This document shows, one piece after another, positions 1 to 8,580 of a stretch of DNA of 64,000 nt. The notes beneath the pieces are model-generated. The model was given only the letters and a program-made list of their open reading frames with translations. It had not been told where the DNA came from and did no database searches. A program made the translations under genes and the position numbers. The DNA is from Xanthobacteraceae bacterium (GTDB lineage: Bacteria; Pseudomonadota; Alphaproteobacteria; Rhizobiales; Xanthobacteraceae), in assembly GCA_028290465.1 (NCBI GenBank), contig JAQGJU010000133.1:1-64000 (forward strand). The letters are read 5' to 3'. How positions within the stretch are numbered: position 1 is the first letter of the stretch; each line of letters opens with the position of its first letter.

Positions 1-284
1 GAATATTTGGCCCCGCCCTCCCCGACCGGCGGGCGCAGGATTCCAAAATCGTCCACCAGATTCCATTCAATCTGGCAGTAGCGCTTCAATTTCAAGATCG
101 CCGGATCTTTGACAAGCAACCGCCGGTCGCGCTTGGTCGTTACAATATGGAAGGTGATGGTCGCCAGCGTCGCAAGTTTCGGGATATTGCCTTCGGCCAG
201 CAGGCTCGCAAGCGAATACCGGGTAAAAATAGCACAGTAATCCTTGCCCCAAATGGCGTTGGAGATCAGTACTTTCTTTTTCAT
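1..284 (-). CDS. Unknown protein, N-terminal part (runs off left edge)
   Basis: Ninety-four codons are open from an ATG at 284 and no stop is reached before the edge, so only the N-terminus is present. It begins MKKKVLISNAIWG and has no signal peptide. Its first ~75 residues align by eye with residues ~204-280 of the 567-residue protein at 10298-12001: both have a hydrophobic strand, then WGxxY, a (I/L)FTRY block, and an LP.L....F.I.T stretch. The family is not one I can name. A glycosyltransferase-like Rossmann start is possible but unproven. It borders the glycan-modification genes, and no clear ribosome binding site precedes the ATG. Confidence 0.6.
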   Translation of the reverse strand, partial: MKKKVLISNAIWGKDYCAIFTRYSLASLLAEGNIPKLATLATITFHIVTTKRDRRLLVKDPAILKLKRYCQIEWNLVDDFGILRPPVGEGGAKY

Positions 285-650
285 TGAATCAGTCTGATTG
301 CCAGGGTTCATGCGTGGATGAGAGGCCTCAACCCGAACGCATCATGGCCCATGATCATCGCGTCGTCCCACTGAAATCGTTGAGGCTCGACGAATCGAGG
401 CCCGCGACACCGCAACTACAACGCCTTCAAGTTATATACGACGTCTGGAAATTTACCACCCGGCCGGGCCACCGGACGACGCCATACCTGCTCGGCGACA
501 AACGCAATTGCGAAGACCGAAATCTGAAATTCGGCCCGCGCTACAACCATTTACCTCAAGCGTAAGGCCGAATCACCAGCAAGCCGCAAATGGGCCGCCC
601 GGACGGCCATTTGGCCGCCCCGCCCGGAACATGTGGTCGCACTCGGGAAT
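285..650. other. Intergenic stretch, no convincing gene
   Basis: The stretch lies between the divergent start of the left-edge gene and the 3' end of the beta-helix gene. Short open frames here lack ribosome binding sites and recognisable composition. A GC-rich run around 590-625 repeats GGCCGCCC-like words. I see no RNA gene or mobile element. Confidence 0.5.
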
Positions 651-1616
651 CTATTTCAGAGTCGCCGGACCTGTCGGCGTGCCATCCGCGACCAGACTTC
701 CAAAGAGATTATTCCCTGGCGAAAGTATTTGGCCGCTGTTGATGGCGCTGATTCCGGTGCTATTTCCAATAAAGATCGAGTTGCTGATGATGATAAATGA
801 CAGGGGTCCATCAGACACCGCGCCGGTTGCGTTGTGAACCGAGGCGGAGCGATTTAGCGTCAGATTGGTTCCTCCACTCCCCGCCTGCGTGATCACGGTG
901 ACCCCGGCATTCGGGCTGCCGCCAGCAGTGCTTTCGTTGAAGGCCACAAATATCTTTCCGGTGACCCCGACCTGATTTGCAATCAGCCCGGAACTGTTAT
1001 TTTCCAGCCTAGCGAAGTTGAAGATGGCGCGCGCGGAACCCGTGGTATTTGGCGCTATCACGACCCCGCCATTGGCCGCGCTGTTCCCGCAGTCCTGGAT
1101 GACCGTGTTGTCGACGTAGAGTTCGCCGGCCGTGCCGGCATTTGGGGCAAGCCTGATGCCCATGGCCGATCCAGACCGGAAATTCTTGATGACGGAATTC
1201 TGCACATGCACGGCGCCGGCCTGGATATAGTTGATGCCGATCAATCCGGTCCCGGCACCATCGATGGTTAAACCGCGCAACGTCACGACGTCGGTCGCGG
1301 CCGCATTGATGGTGACGCCATTGGTACCCGAAGCGAGAATGCCGGCTTCACCCGAATAGTCGCTGACGATGCTGATCGATTTGGTGACGGTGACGGCGCC
1401 GAAGCCGCCCGGATCGAGCACGCTGATCTCGCCGCCCGCGGCGGTCTTTGAAATGGCCCCCGCGAAGGTCTTGCATGGCGCGGTCCGGCTGCACGGGTTG
1501 GCGTCGTCGCCGACCCCGGAGACCCAGGTTCGCGTGGCCTGGGCATATGCTGGCGATCCAAAAAGGCAGGCGATTGCCGAACAAATGATGAGGAAACATA
1601 GCGTCGTCCTGGTCAT
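651..1616 (-). CDS. Secreted right-handed beta-helix repeat protein
   Basis: The product is 321 residues with a clear Sec signal peptide (MTRTTLCFLIICSAIACLFG, cleavage near AYAQA). The mature part starts with WVSGVGDDANPCSRTAPCKT, a motif common at the front of pectate-lyase-like beta-helix proteins of Rhizobiales. Short repeating turns rich in V, T, I, N and G follow, as in a parallel beta-helix. The start at 1616 is chosen over the upstream 1637 codon because GGGAGGGG lies just before it. The protein probably acts in the periplasm or outside the cell; the substrate is unknown and catalytic residues cannot be assigned. It is a single gene with no operon partner. Confidence 0.75.
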   Translation of the reverse strand: MTRTTLCFLIICSAIACLFGSPAYAQATRTWVSGVGDDANPCSRTAPCKTFAGAISKTAAGGEISVLDPGGFGAVTVTKSISIVSDYSGEAGILASGTNGVTINAAATDVVTLRGLTIDGAGTGLIGINYIQAGAVHVQNSVIKNFRSGSAMGIRLAPNAGTAGELYVDNTVIQDCGNSAANGGVVIAPNTTGSARAIFNFARLENNSSGLIANQVGVTGKIFVAFNESTAGGSPNAGVTVITQAGSGGTNLTLNRSASVHNATGAVSDGPLSFIIISNSIFIGNSTGISAINSGQILSPGNNLFGSLVADGTPTGPATLK

Positions 1617-1844
1617 GGCTCCCCTCCCTGAAGACACCGGTTCACACGCAAGGCATTGAAGTGGCCCACAGCAATACCATTTTCAATCCAAGCGTGCAAA
1701 TCTATAATCTCGCAATATTTCGGAACCCGCCAATCGGCTCGACCTTAGGTTGCGCTCGCTGAAGTGCAGCCGCCGTTTGCGCTGCGCTCCTTATCGGGGA
1801 TATAAGTTGCCCAGCAGCCACATATTCGATCGGCGTCCAGCACG

Positions 1845-3047
1845 ATGAACATTCAGCACATCATTCGCGAAGGTGCCGAAAACGCCCATGCCGAGGCGGT
1901 CGAGATCGCCCGCCTGCGATCCAGCGGCAAAATCCCGGTGATGCTGGACGATTTCCAGGACCCCCGCAAAGTCTTCCACCACATCGACCGCGTGCACGAA
2001 CTGGCGACGACCGGCGATACCCGACCGGTTCACATGACCATCGGGCTTACCAACTACTGCAACCACAAATGCTCATGGTGCTACATCAACTGGCACCAGG
2101 CCGGAAAGCTAAGCGACCGCTCCGGCTACGAAGGCGAAAAGCCGAAGAAGGCGATCAATGCCAGTTGGCGCATCATCGAAGCGGTCGGCGAAGCCCGTCA
2201 GTTGGGCCTAAAGGCCGTCACCATCGTGGGCGACGGCGAGCCGACGATGCACAACCGCTTTGTCGATATGCTCAACGCGCTCGGCGACATGGGGCTCGAC
2301 ATCGGCATCTTCACCAACATGAGCACGCACAAACCCGAAGTGCTGGAGGCGCTGGTGAAGCATTGCTTCTTCCTGCGCTGCAGCATCGACGCGGCGCGGC
2401 CCGAAGTCCACGCAGCGATGCACGGCACCGATGATTTCGATCTGGTCATCGCCAATCTGCGCCAGGCCGTGAAGCTGCGAGGCGCCTCGGCGTCGCCCGT
2501 GATCGGCGTGCAGTACGTTACCAACCATCACAACTACATGGACCTGCCCTACGCGGCGCAGTTTTATCGCGACCTCGGTATCGACTACATGACGATCAAG
2601 CCTGCGTACAAGAACGAGCTCAATGCCGCGCATGAGGAGAACGAACTGACGCCGGAACTGGCGTTCCCGTACATGCGCCAAGCGAAGGAGTTCGAGACCG
2701 ACCGTTTCAAGGTTTACGCCAAGACATCGCAGTTCCTCGAGTCGCTGCAGTTCAAGACCAACGACGCGCGCTACTACAAGAAGTGCCTGGCGACGCCATT
2801 CTCGCCCTATCTGGACGAGGATGGCACGGTGGAGATGTGCGGCAATCTCAAGGGTCGCGGCTTCAGCGTCGGTAACGTGTTCGACAACTCGTTCCAGGAG
2901 ATCTGGAGTTCCGAGCGGCGCAAAGGATGCATGTCCAAAATTGATCTCTACAAGTGCCCGGCGGGCTGCAAGCTCGATCCGTTGAACAAGGTGCTGTGGG
3001 ATGCCCTCTACCCGGACGACGAACGGGTTCATAAGAATTTTGTTTAA
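1845..3047 (+). CDS. Radical SAM protein with C-terminal cysteine-rich (SPASM-like) domain
   Basis: The product is a 400-residue radical SAM enzyme. C72, C76 and C79 (YCNHKCSWCY) form the CxxxCxxC motif for the 4Fe-4S cluster that cleaves S-adenosylmethionine. GDGEPTM near residue 128 is the glycine-rich SAM-binding strand. A C-terminal block, from KKCLATPFSP through EMCGN to KCPAGC, supplies further cysteines expected to bind auxiliary clusters, as in SPASM or twitch domains. The substrate is unknown. Neighbouring methyltransferases, carbamoyltransferases and the second radical SAM gene at 6180 suggest modification of a surface glycan or of a small molecule attached to it. Confidence 0.8.
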   Translation: MNIQHIIREGAENAHAEAVEIARLRSSGKIPVMLDDFQDPRKVFHHIDRVHELATTGDTRPVHMTIGLTNYCNHKCSWCYINWHQAGKLSDRSGYEGEKPKKAINASWRIIEAVGEARQLGLKAVTIVGDGEPTMHNRFVDMLNALGDMGLDIGIFTNMSTHKPEVLEALVKHCFFLRCSIDAARPEVHAAMHGTDDFDLVIANLRQAVKLRGASASPVIGVQYVTNHHNYMDLPYAAQFYRDLGIDYMTIKPAYKNELNAAHEENELTPELAFPYMRQAKEFETDRFKVYAKTSQFLESLQFKTNDARYYKKCLATPFSPYLDEDGTVEMCGNLKGRGFSVGNVFDNSFQEIWSSERRKGCMSKIDLYKCPAGCKLDPLNKVLWDALYPDDERVHKNFV

Positions 3048-3176
3048 CGCGGTTCGAAGTCACGCGCTCTATTCAAGCGTGACCTCTTAGTTTGCCTGAC
3101 TCGCGGCTTTATGGTGCACCTCCCTGTTGCCAATGAAACTCACTCGACGACTGTCGAAGCAAGCAGAAGGTCGTTA

Positions 3177-3968
3177 ATGTCTAACCAAGATGTCTCTGCT
3201 GACAATGTCATTGCAACCGCGGACTTCCACAGCCTGTTCCCAAATACATCGCATTCTGCGGCGCTGGTGGTATCGAGTGACGCGATCGCCCATTTTCCGG
3301 CGATCGAGTTGCCGATGCTGTACGCTTACGAGCAGCTCGTTCTCGCGGCTATTGTCCGAACGGTCGCGCCGCGAACTGTTGTGGAGTTCGGAACGGGGCG
3401 AGGCTCGGGCACTTTCGTCTTGGCCGCCAACTCACCCGATGACGCCAGCATCTATACACTCGACCTGTCGAACGACACGCGCGGCGACTACACCCGAAAA
3501 ATTCTTCGTGACAACGACGATGTCGGGCTCGCTTACCGGCCGACTCCGGAGGCCAAGAAAATCACCCAGCTTCTCGTGCCGCCTGGCAAGCCGATGCATG
3601 ACTCTTTGACCGGCCTGCGCAAAAAGGTCGACTTCATCTATGTCGACGGCGACCACGGCTATCAAGGCGTCAGGGACGACACGCTTGCCGCCGTAGAACT
3701 GGCCGCGCCCGAGGCCATTCTGCTGTGGCACGACTTCTACGATTTTCCAGACTATATTCGCGAGGGGCACGCCAAGCGCGGGGTGTTCCCCTGGCTCAAC
3801 GAATTTACCGCCACCAGCCCATTCGGCCTATTCCATATCGCCGGAACCTACTTTGTCGCCGGCAGCCGCGCCTGGAAGGAAAAATCACCCGCCGGCACGC
3901 GCATGCGGCAACCGGGGGATCGGCCGGCGCCGTTTGGCACCCGCATCTTGCGACAGGGCGAAGCCTAG
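3177..3968 (+). CDS. Class I SAM-dependent methyltransferase
   Basis: The product is 263 residues from the ATG at 3177, chosen because GAAGG lies seven bases upstream; an ATG at 3111 gives 22 more residues but no such site. VVEFGTGRGSGT (near residue 68) is the SAM-binding motif I and DFIYVDGDHGYQGV is the Methyltransf_24-type acidic strand. This family is common in sugar and LPS biosynthesis clusters. The TAG stop is contributed by the end of an interspersed repeat, so the original C-terminus may have been altered. It follows the radical SAM gene on the same strand with a 129-base gap. Confidence 0.8.
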   Translation: MSNQDVSADNVIATADFHSLFPNTSHSAALVVSSDAIAHFPAIELPMLYAYEQLVLAAIVRTVAPRTVVEFGTGRGSGTFVLAANSPDDASIYTLDLSNDTRGDYTRKILRDNDDVGLAYRPTPEAKKITQLLVPPGKPMHDSLTGLRKKVDFIYVDGDHGYQGVRDDTLAAVELAAPEAILLWHDFYDFPDYIREGHAKRGVFPWLNEFTATSPFGLFHIAGTYFVAGSRAWKEKSPAGTRMRQPGDRPAPFGTRILRQGEA

Positions 3969-4080
3969 AGCGCGTCTAGCAAAAGTGGACACCGTTTTGC
4001 GTCCGGACGCGCTCTAACACTATAGAAAGACGCGTTTTCTTCACGCGAAGTGGATTCCACTTCGCTTGAAAACGCTCTAG
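3965..4080. repeat. CTAGAGCG-ended double-hairpin repeat, copy 1
   Basis: This is a ~115-base element made of two hairpins. The left one pairs TAGAGCGCGTC with GACGCGCTCTA. The right one pairs GCGAAGTGGA with TCCACTTCGC, inside GCGTTTTC/GAAAACGC arms. An inverted copy lies at 31929-32043. The element sits exactly between two convergent genes and its CTAG ends provide the TAG stop codons of both. Elements of this kind recur in Bradyrhizobium-like genomes; they are probably non-autonomous and may act as bidirectional terminators. Confidence 0.85.
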
Positions 4081-5132
4081 CCGGGATTAAATTCTGCCCG
4101 ATAGCCGGGGAAATATCGTTCGCTCGGCGTCCAGACGCGGCCGTGGCGCGCCCAGTATTCCGATGACAGGCGCTGATACGCGTCCTTGTCAAAGACATGC
4201 TTGCCGACAAAGTAGTCCGCCGTTCGGTTGGCAAAGCTATGCTTGAAGAACTGCAGCGATTTGTGTCCGCCGCCGAGATGAAACCATCGCGCGCCGTGCT
4301 CGATCCCCCATAGCGCCACCTCATGCAGCATGAGATGATTCGGATGCAATGGCAGCATGTCCGGATTCGAAGCCGCCAGGAAATAATCAAGGTAGCCGTC
4401 AAAATATTGAAACAGCGCGACCGCGATGACGGCCCCCTCGTGTTCGACGGCGAAGCATTTAAGATCGTCCGTCAATTCCTCGGATAGATCGACAAGGAAG
4501 TCGCGGCGAAACTTGACGTATCCTTCCTGGTGCTTGCGCTCCATGCTGGCGCTGTACAAATCGAAGAAACAGTCGATGAAATCAGGCGACGGCAGTTGGA
4601 CGACCCGAAGCCCTGCCTCACGCGCCTTGTGGATGCATGTCTGATGGCTGCCGCGGTACTGCTTAAACAGCGCCTCGCCACCCACTGACAGATCCGTAAG
4701 TGCGTTGACGCAATGCAACGACACCTCATCCATCAGGCTGTGGAAGTGCGCATGATTGCCCAGGAACGGATGGAAGCGGACAAATTCCGATACCGTCCTT
4801 GTCTCACGCGCGTAGTCGACAAAGGCCGCTCGGAACTCTGCTATGAGGGCCGCTGAATGCTGATCGTGACACGCGTAAGCTATCCCACCATAGCCATACG
4901 GAGTGATGATATCGGTCCATCCGTCGGCGTCGAAAATCGGACGACGGAGAAACGGATATAAGACGATCCCGCCGTCGCTTTCGTAAACGAAACACTCCCC
5001 TGCCCCGTCGCCGTAACGTTCATAGACCCGGGTATAGCGAGGACGGTGGACAAGCGCCGATCGCGAAATGGTCGCGAGGCAGGCATTCCAAGCCGCTTCG
5101 TCTGTGGTGCGGAGGACACGGGTCAACTTCAT
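4077..5132 (-). CDS. FemAB-like/GNAT acyltransferase
   Basis: The product is 351 residues. The C-terminal half carries the FemAB/BioF2-type GNAT signature: AVIAVALFQYF...YFLAASNP, then WGIEHGARWFHLGGGH and LQFFKHSF. The N-terminal half is a second, more diverged GNAT lobe. Such enzymes transfer amino-acyl or acyl groups to peptidoglycan, exopolysaccharide or small amines, often inside polysaccharide operons (the PEP-CTERM/XrtA-associated kind is similar). Its TAG stop comes from the flanking repeat. It converges on the methyltransferase gene, and the acceptor substrate is unknown. Confidence 0.75.
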   Translation of the reverse strand: MKLTRVLRTTDEAAWNACLATISRSALVHRPRYTRVYERYGDGAGECFVYESDGGIVLYPFLRRPIFDADGWTDIITPYGYGGIAYACHDQHSAALIAEFRAAFVDYARETRTVSEFVRFHPFLGNHAHFHSLMDEVSLHCVNALTDLSVGGEALFKQYRGSHQTCIHKAREAGLRVVQLPSPDFIDCFFDLYSASMERKHQEGYVKFRRDFLVDLSEELTDDLKCFAVEHEGAVIAVALFQYFDGYLDYFLAASNPDMLPLHPNHLMLHEVALWGIEHGARWFHLGGGHKSLQFFKHSFANRTADYFVGKHVFDKDAYQRLSSEYWARHGRVWTPSERYFPGYRAEFNPG

Positions 5133-5261
5133 GTGTGAAGAGAAACATCCAATGCTTGTGACAACAGCACAGCCAAAGCTATATTGGCGTACCGGAGACC
5201 GTCAGGCCACGTCAATCGGCTTTTCTTACCCGAACCCTGCAATTCGCTGAGGACCGTACGG

Positions 5262-6107
5262 ATGGGTATAGCAACCTCCTGGGCCGATATGTTTTTCCGC
5301 AACCGCGACGCATTCGCAAGCCAAGTTCCGCTCGAGTCCAGCGCCTGGCTTTCGATCGGAACGCTTGACTACGATGTATCACCGGAGGCAGCCCAACGTA
5401 ATGGATTTTATAACAAAGAACTTTACCAAAACTTCTCTGCCGGCGGCGCGTTAGATGGAAAACTGCACAAGAACCTTTGTGCCGCCATGGTTCGCAAGCT
5501 TGGGTACGGATCCTATTTAGAACTCGATATCAATGACCGCGCCGACATGACGTGGGACTTAAACAAGCCAGTTCCCACGAACGAACATGGCCGCTTTGAC
5601 CTCGTATACGATGGTGGCAGCCTGGAACATATCTTCAATCCGTTTCAAGGCTGCGCAAACTTGCTGAGGATGACCAAGCTTGGCGGACGGATTGTCCATT
5701 CACAAGGCGTCGGCGATCAAACAGATCAAGGCTATTGGACCTTCAATCCGGGATTCGTGCTTGATTTCTATCGCGCGAACGGCTGCATATTGACCAAGCT
5801 GTTCATCATGGACCTCGACGGAACAGAATTCGATGTAACCGTGATCCCCGGCCGTGGCGGGCTTATTCAATATATCGGACGGCGCGCCACCATAATGACT
5901 AGCATGCAACTGCTGCATCACGCCCTTGATGGGGATTCGCGCTGGTGGAGCCAAGCCGTGAAGCGAATATTACCCAAAATCTTTGGTCCACGCGTCGGGC
6001 AATCACCGAACTTTTCCATGATCGCCGTGTTCGAGAAGCGAGCGGAACTCCCCGAAATTATGACCGCTATGCAAGCAATGTATGCTGGAGATTCAGTACT
6101 TTCCTAG
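5262..6107 (+). CDS. Methyltransferase-like protein (degenerate Methyltransf_11 type)
   Basis: The product is 281 residues from the ATG at 5262, preceded by GAGGA at eight bases; the longer frame from 5184 is unlikely. FDLVYDGGSLEHIFNP is the post-II acidic strand plus EH motif of SAM methyltransferases, followed by LLRMTKLGGRIV, the usual 'conclusion' strand. A classical GxGxG motif I is not obvious, so SAM binding is not assured. This type of protein is common in LPS and O-antigen clusters. It diverges from the FemAB-like gene and converges on the radical SAM gene at 6180. Confidence 0.7.
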   Translation: MGIATSWADMFFRNRDAFASQVPLESSAWLSIGTLDYDVSPEAAQRNGFYNKELYQNFSAGGALDGKLHKNLCAAMVRKLGYGSYLELDINDRADMTWDLNKPVPTNEHGRFDLVYDGGSLEHIFNPFQGCANLLRMTKLGGRIVHSQGVGDQTDQGYWTFNPGFVLDFYRANGCILTKLFIMDLDGTEFDVTVIPGRGGLIQYIGRRATIMTSMQLLHHALDGDSRWWSQAVKRILPKIFGPRVGQSPNFSMIAVFEKRAELPEIMTAMQAMYAGDSVLS

Positions 6108-6179
6108 AGCCTTGCTCTTGCGAGAAACGACCTAGACGCAACGCAGTTAGCGATGATGGCAACAGCGATAACTGTAGAT

Positions 6180-7331
6180 TTACGCTGCGGTTCCGGGATA
6201 AAATAACCGGCCCTGAAGTTCTGGGACTGGTCCTGCGAAGTTGTATCCGAACCCGACTTTACCGCACTCAGGCTGATCACACCTGCCGCAGATGTCGATT
6301 TCGTGTCGGCGCCCCGTCAAATGGCGGTGACGATCAGATCGAATTTGGTCATCGTTGAAAACGTCTGCCAGCGACATCTTCGTTGCGTCGCCAATTTTGT
6401 ACTCGCTTTCAACATCGATGCAGCACATGGAAGCCCGACCATCTGCCCGCAGATGCATGCTAAAAAATATCTGCCCACAGGCAGCACTTAAGTCTGTCGC
6501 GTAGACTTTGAATTGTCCAAAGCTGTGAACAGGAAGGATAGCGATCACGTCGAGTTTCGGCGTAAGGCGCTCGGCCCAGTAGGCGCGATAACCGGCCATC
6601 TCATCGCGGTTTTGCTCCGAGTATGGATAGATCATTGTAACAGAAATGTTCGGTGCTCTTGCATTCCGAGTTGTGACGAAAGACATCACTCCATCGATGG
6701 CTTCATCAAGTTTCAATTTCAACCTGATGGCCTCATAGGTCTCTTTGACGACGGAATCGATTGAGAAGCATATAGAATCCAATCCGGCATCGATTAGATC
6801 GTTTGCAGTTTTAGAGTCCATCAAGGTGGCGTTTGATACGAGACTAACGTGCTTCACTCCGACTTGCTTAAGGTGTCGGACGCGACGGGCAATTTTTTTG
6901 TCCATAAGAGGCTCGCCCAGGCCGTACACGCTGACGCGCGGGCTGGTTGGCATTGCCACTAACTGCCCTGCGAGGCTTTCGAACAGCGCGTCGTCCATGT
7001 TGCGAGCAGGCGTAGGGCTGGTAGCGATAGGACACATGACACAAGCGGCGTTGCATGCTCGAACAGTCTCGATCTGAACATCGTTCGGCATCAGCCGTAA
7101 ATCAGCATGGCGCTTGTAGTCAGGATTGATCTCGAACCCTTTACGATAGTATTCTGTGCCTAGTTCCTCTTGCTGAAAATAGGCATGCAGGAGGCCAAGA
7201 TTATACCATCCAGAGGCAGCGCCGAGATCGGCTGCCTTCTGAAATGACAGCTTCGCGTCATGAGGTCGGCCAGCCGCATATTCGGCTTTTCCGGCTTCAT
7301 TCCAACGCCAAGCCCTGATCTTATTGAGCAT
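6180..7331 (-). CDS. Radical SAM/SPASM protein with N-terminal TPR-like repeats
   Basis: The product is 383 residues from the ATG at 7331; a TTG at 7346 would add five. Residues ~10-70 contain TPR/Sel1-like helices (GKAEYAAGRPHDAKLSFQKA, then ASGWYNLGLLHAYF). The radical SAM core follows, with CNAACVMC (C93, C97, C100) binding the 4Fe-4S cluster. A C-terminal block with CGQIFFSMHLRADGRASMCC and CGRCD matches the SPASM auxiliary-cluster layout. The fusion of peptide repeats to a radical SAM core suggests a protein or carrier-bound substrate. It converges with the methyltransferase-like gene at 5262. Confidence 0.8.
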   Translation of the reverse strand: MLNKIRAWRWNEAGKAEYAAGRPHDAKLSFQKAADLGAASGWYNLGLLHAYFQQEELGTEYYRKGFEINPDYKRHADLRLMPNDVQIETVRACNAACVMCPIATSPTPARNMDDALFESLAGQLVAMPTSPRVSVYGLGEPLMDKKIARRVRHLKQVGVKHVSLVSNATLMDSKTANDLIDAGLDSICFSIDSVVKETYEAIRLKLKLDEAIDGVMSFVTTRNARAPNISVTMIYPYSEQNRDEMAGYRAYWAERLTPKLDVIAILPVHSFGQFKVYATDLSAACGQIFFSMHLRADGRASMCCIDVESEYKIGDATKMSLADVFNDDQIRSDRHRHLTGRRHEIDICGRCDQPECGKVGFGYNFAGPVPELQGRLFYPGTAA

Positions 7332-7564
7332 CGTCCATCCGGCCAAGTTTGTATTAGCCAGCCTAAGTCGCTGAGCTAGTCTGCTAGACGATAGTAGCGT
7401 GCGCGTGGCAATTTAACAACCAGAACAGCCGGAAAGCCCGCGGCCGCAGCTGGCCCAAGCGCAATGCCTCTTGCGATGGCATGAGCTGCTTTATCGAAGT
7501 GCGATCCTGAACTAATGTCTCTTGGTGAAGCTGCGCGACCATGAACGTCGTCAGATCCTCAATA

Positions 7565-8452
7565 TCAATTGAGCCCCCTGTCCTGCGGCCTGATGCGGCG
7601 CAGCGTGAAGACATCGGAGTGCATCAGGACTTCGATGCGGTCCGGCAGGCTTTTCCAGTCGTCCCAGGCGGCGCTGATCAACTTGCCCGACAGACCGTCG
7701 GTTGCCGAGGACGCGAGCAGGACTGCGAGCTCGGCACCAAGCCGAAGAGAGGTCCCGCCATCGCGCTTGCGTTCGAGCAGTTGATCATACACTGCCCGGC
7801 CGAGATTTGTGGCGCCCGCTTCCAGCTTCTTGTCGTTCATGCCGGTTGCCAGGCCGCCAGGCGCGATCGAATTGACGTCGATGCGATCCTCACGCAGCTC
7901 TTCGGCCAATGTCGCCGAAAAAGCCACCAGGCCAGCTTTTGAAGCCGCGTAAGCACTGAAACGAGGATCCGGACTGGTCGCACCACCAGCTGAAATCTGC
8001 AAGATCTTTCCCCGGCCGCGGCGGCGCATATGCGGTACCGCGGCGCGACACATGAGTACCGCCCCGAGCAGATTGATTTCGATCGCTTGACGCCAAGCCG
8101 ACCAATCAAGATCTTCAGTGCGGCCGATAGGCCCGACGATGGCCGCATTGTTCACAAGGATGTCGATGCCGGGGAACGCCGCGGCCGCGGCCGTCACCAG
8201 ACGCTCAGCGTCCGCCGCGTCCGAGACGTCGGCGACCTCGGCCGCGATGACTTGTCCGGCTTGCGCCCGCCCGGCAAGCAGATCGCGCGCGGATTGGAGA
8301 TCCGCGCCGCTCCGGGCGCAGATCATGACGTGCGCGCCGGCTTCCACGAACGCTTCGGCGATAGCAAGTCCCAGCCCCTTGCTCCCACCGGTGATAATGG
8401 CGCCACGGCCGGCAAGCACAAGATCGCGCATGAATGATACGTTGCCCGTCAC
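7565..8452 (-). CDS. Short-chain dehydrogenase/reductase (SDR)
   Basis: The product is ~295 residues from a GTG at 8452, chosen because GGAGG sits five bases upstream; an ATG at 8431 is an alternative. TGGSKGLG is the NAD(P)-binding glycine motif, NNAA the structural motif, and YAASK holds the catalytic Tyr and Lys. The C-terminal DDW..LPDRIEVL.SDVFTLRRI tail is typical of SDRs in LPS or nucleotide-sugar clusters. It is likely an oxidoreductase acting on a sugar in the surface glycan pathway. It diverges from the carbamoyltransferase at 8581. Confidence 0.8.
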   Translation of the reverse strand: MTGNVSFMRDLVLAGRGAIITGGSKGLGLAIAEAFVEAGAHVMICARSGADLQSARDLLAGRAQAGQVIAAEVADVSDAADAERLVTAAAAAFPGIDILVNNAAIVGPIGRTEDLDWSAWRQAIEINLLGAVLMCRAAVPHMRRRGRGKILQISAGGATSPDPRFSAYAASKAGLVAFSATLAEELREDRIDVNSIAPGGLATGMNDKKLEAGATNLGRAVYDQLLERKRDGGTSLRLGAELAVLLASSATDGLSGKLISAAWDDWKSLPDRIEVLMHSDVFTLRRIRPQDRGLN

Positions 8453-8580
8453 ACGCCCCTCCGTCAATACGCCCAGCCCCGCCGACCCGGCCGCCAAGCC
8501 CCTTGGCACCCACGTGAATAATCCCGTATAGAGGCATGCGGACAGACATTTAGTCCTGGGGCACGGGAAGACGTCGGCAT

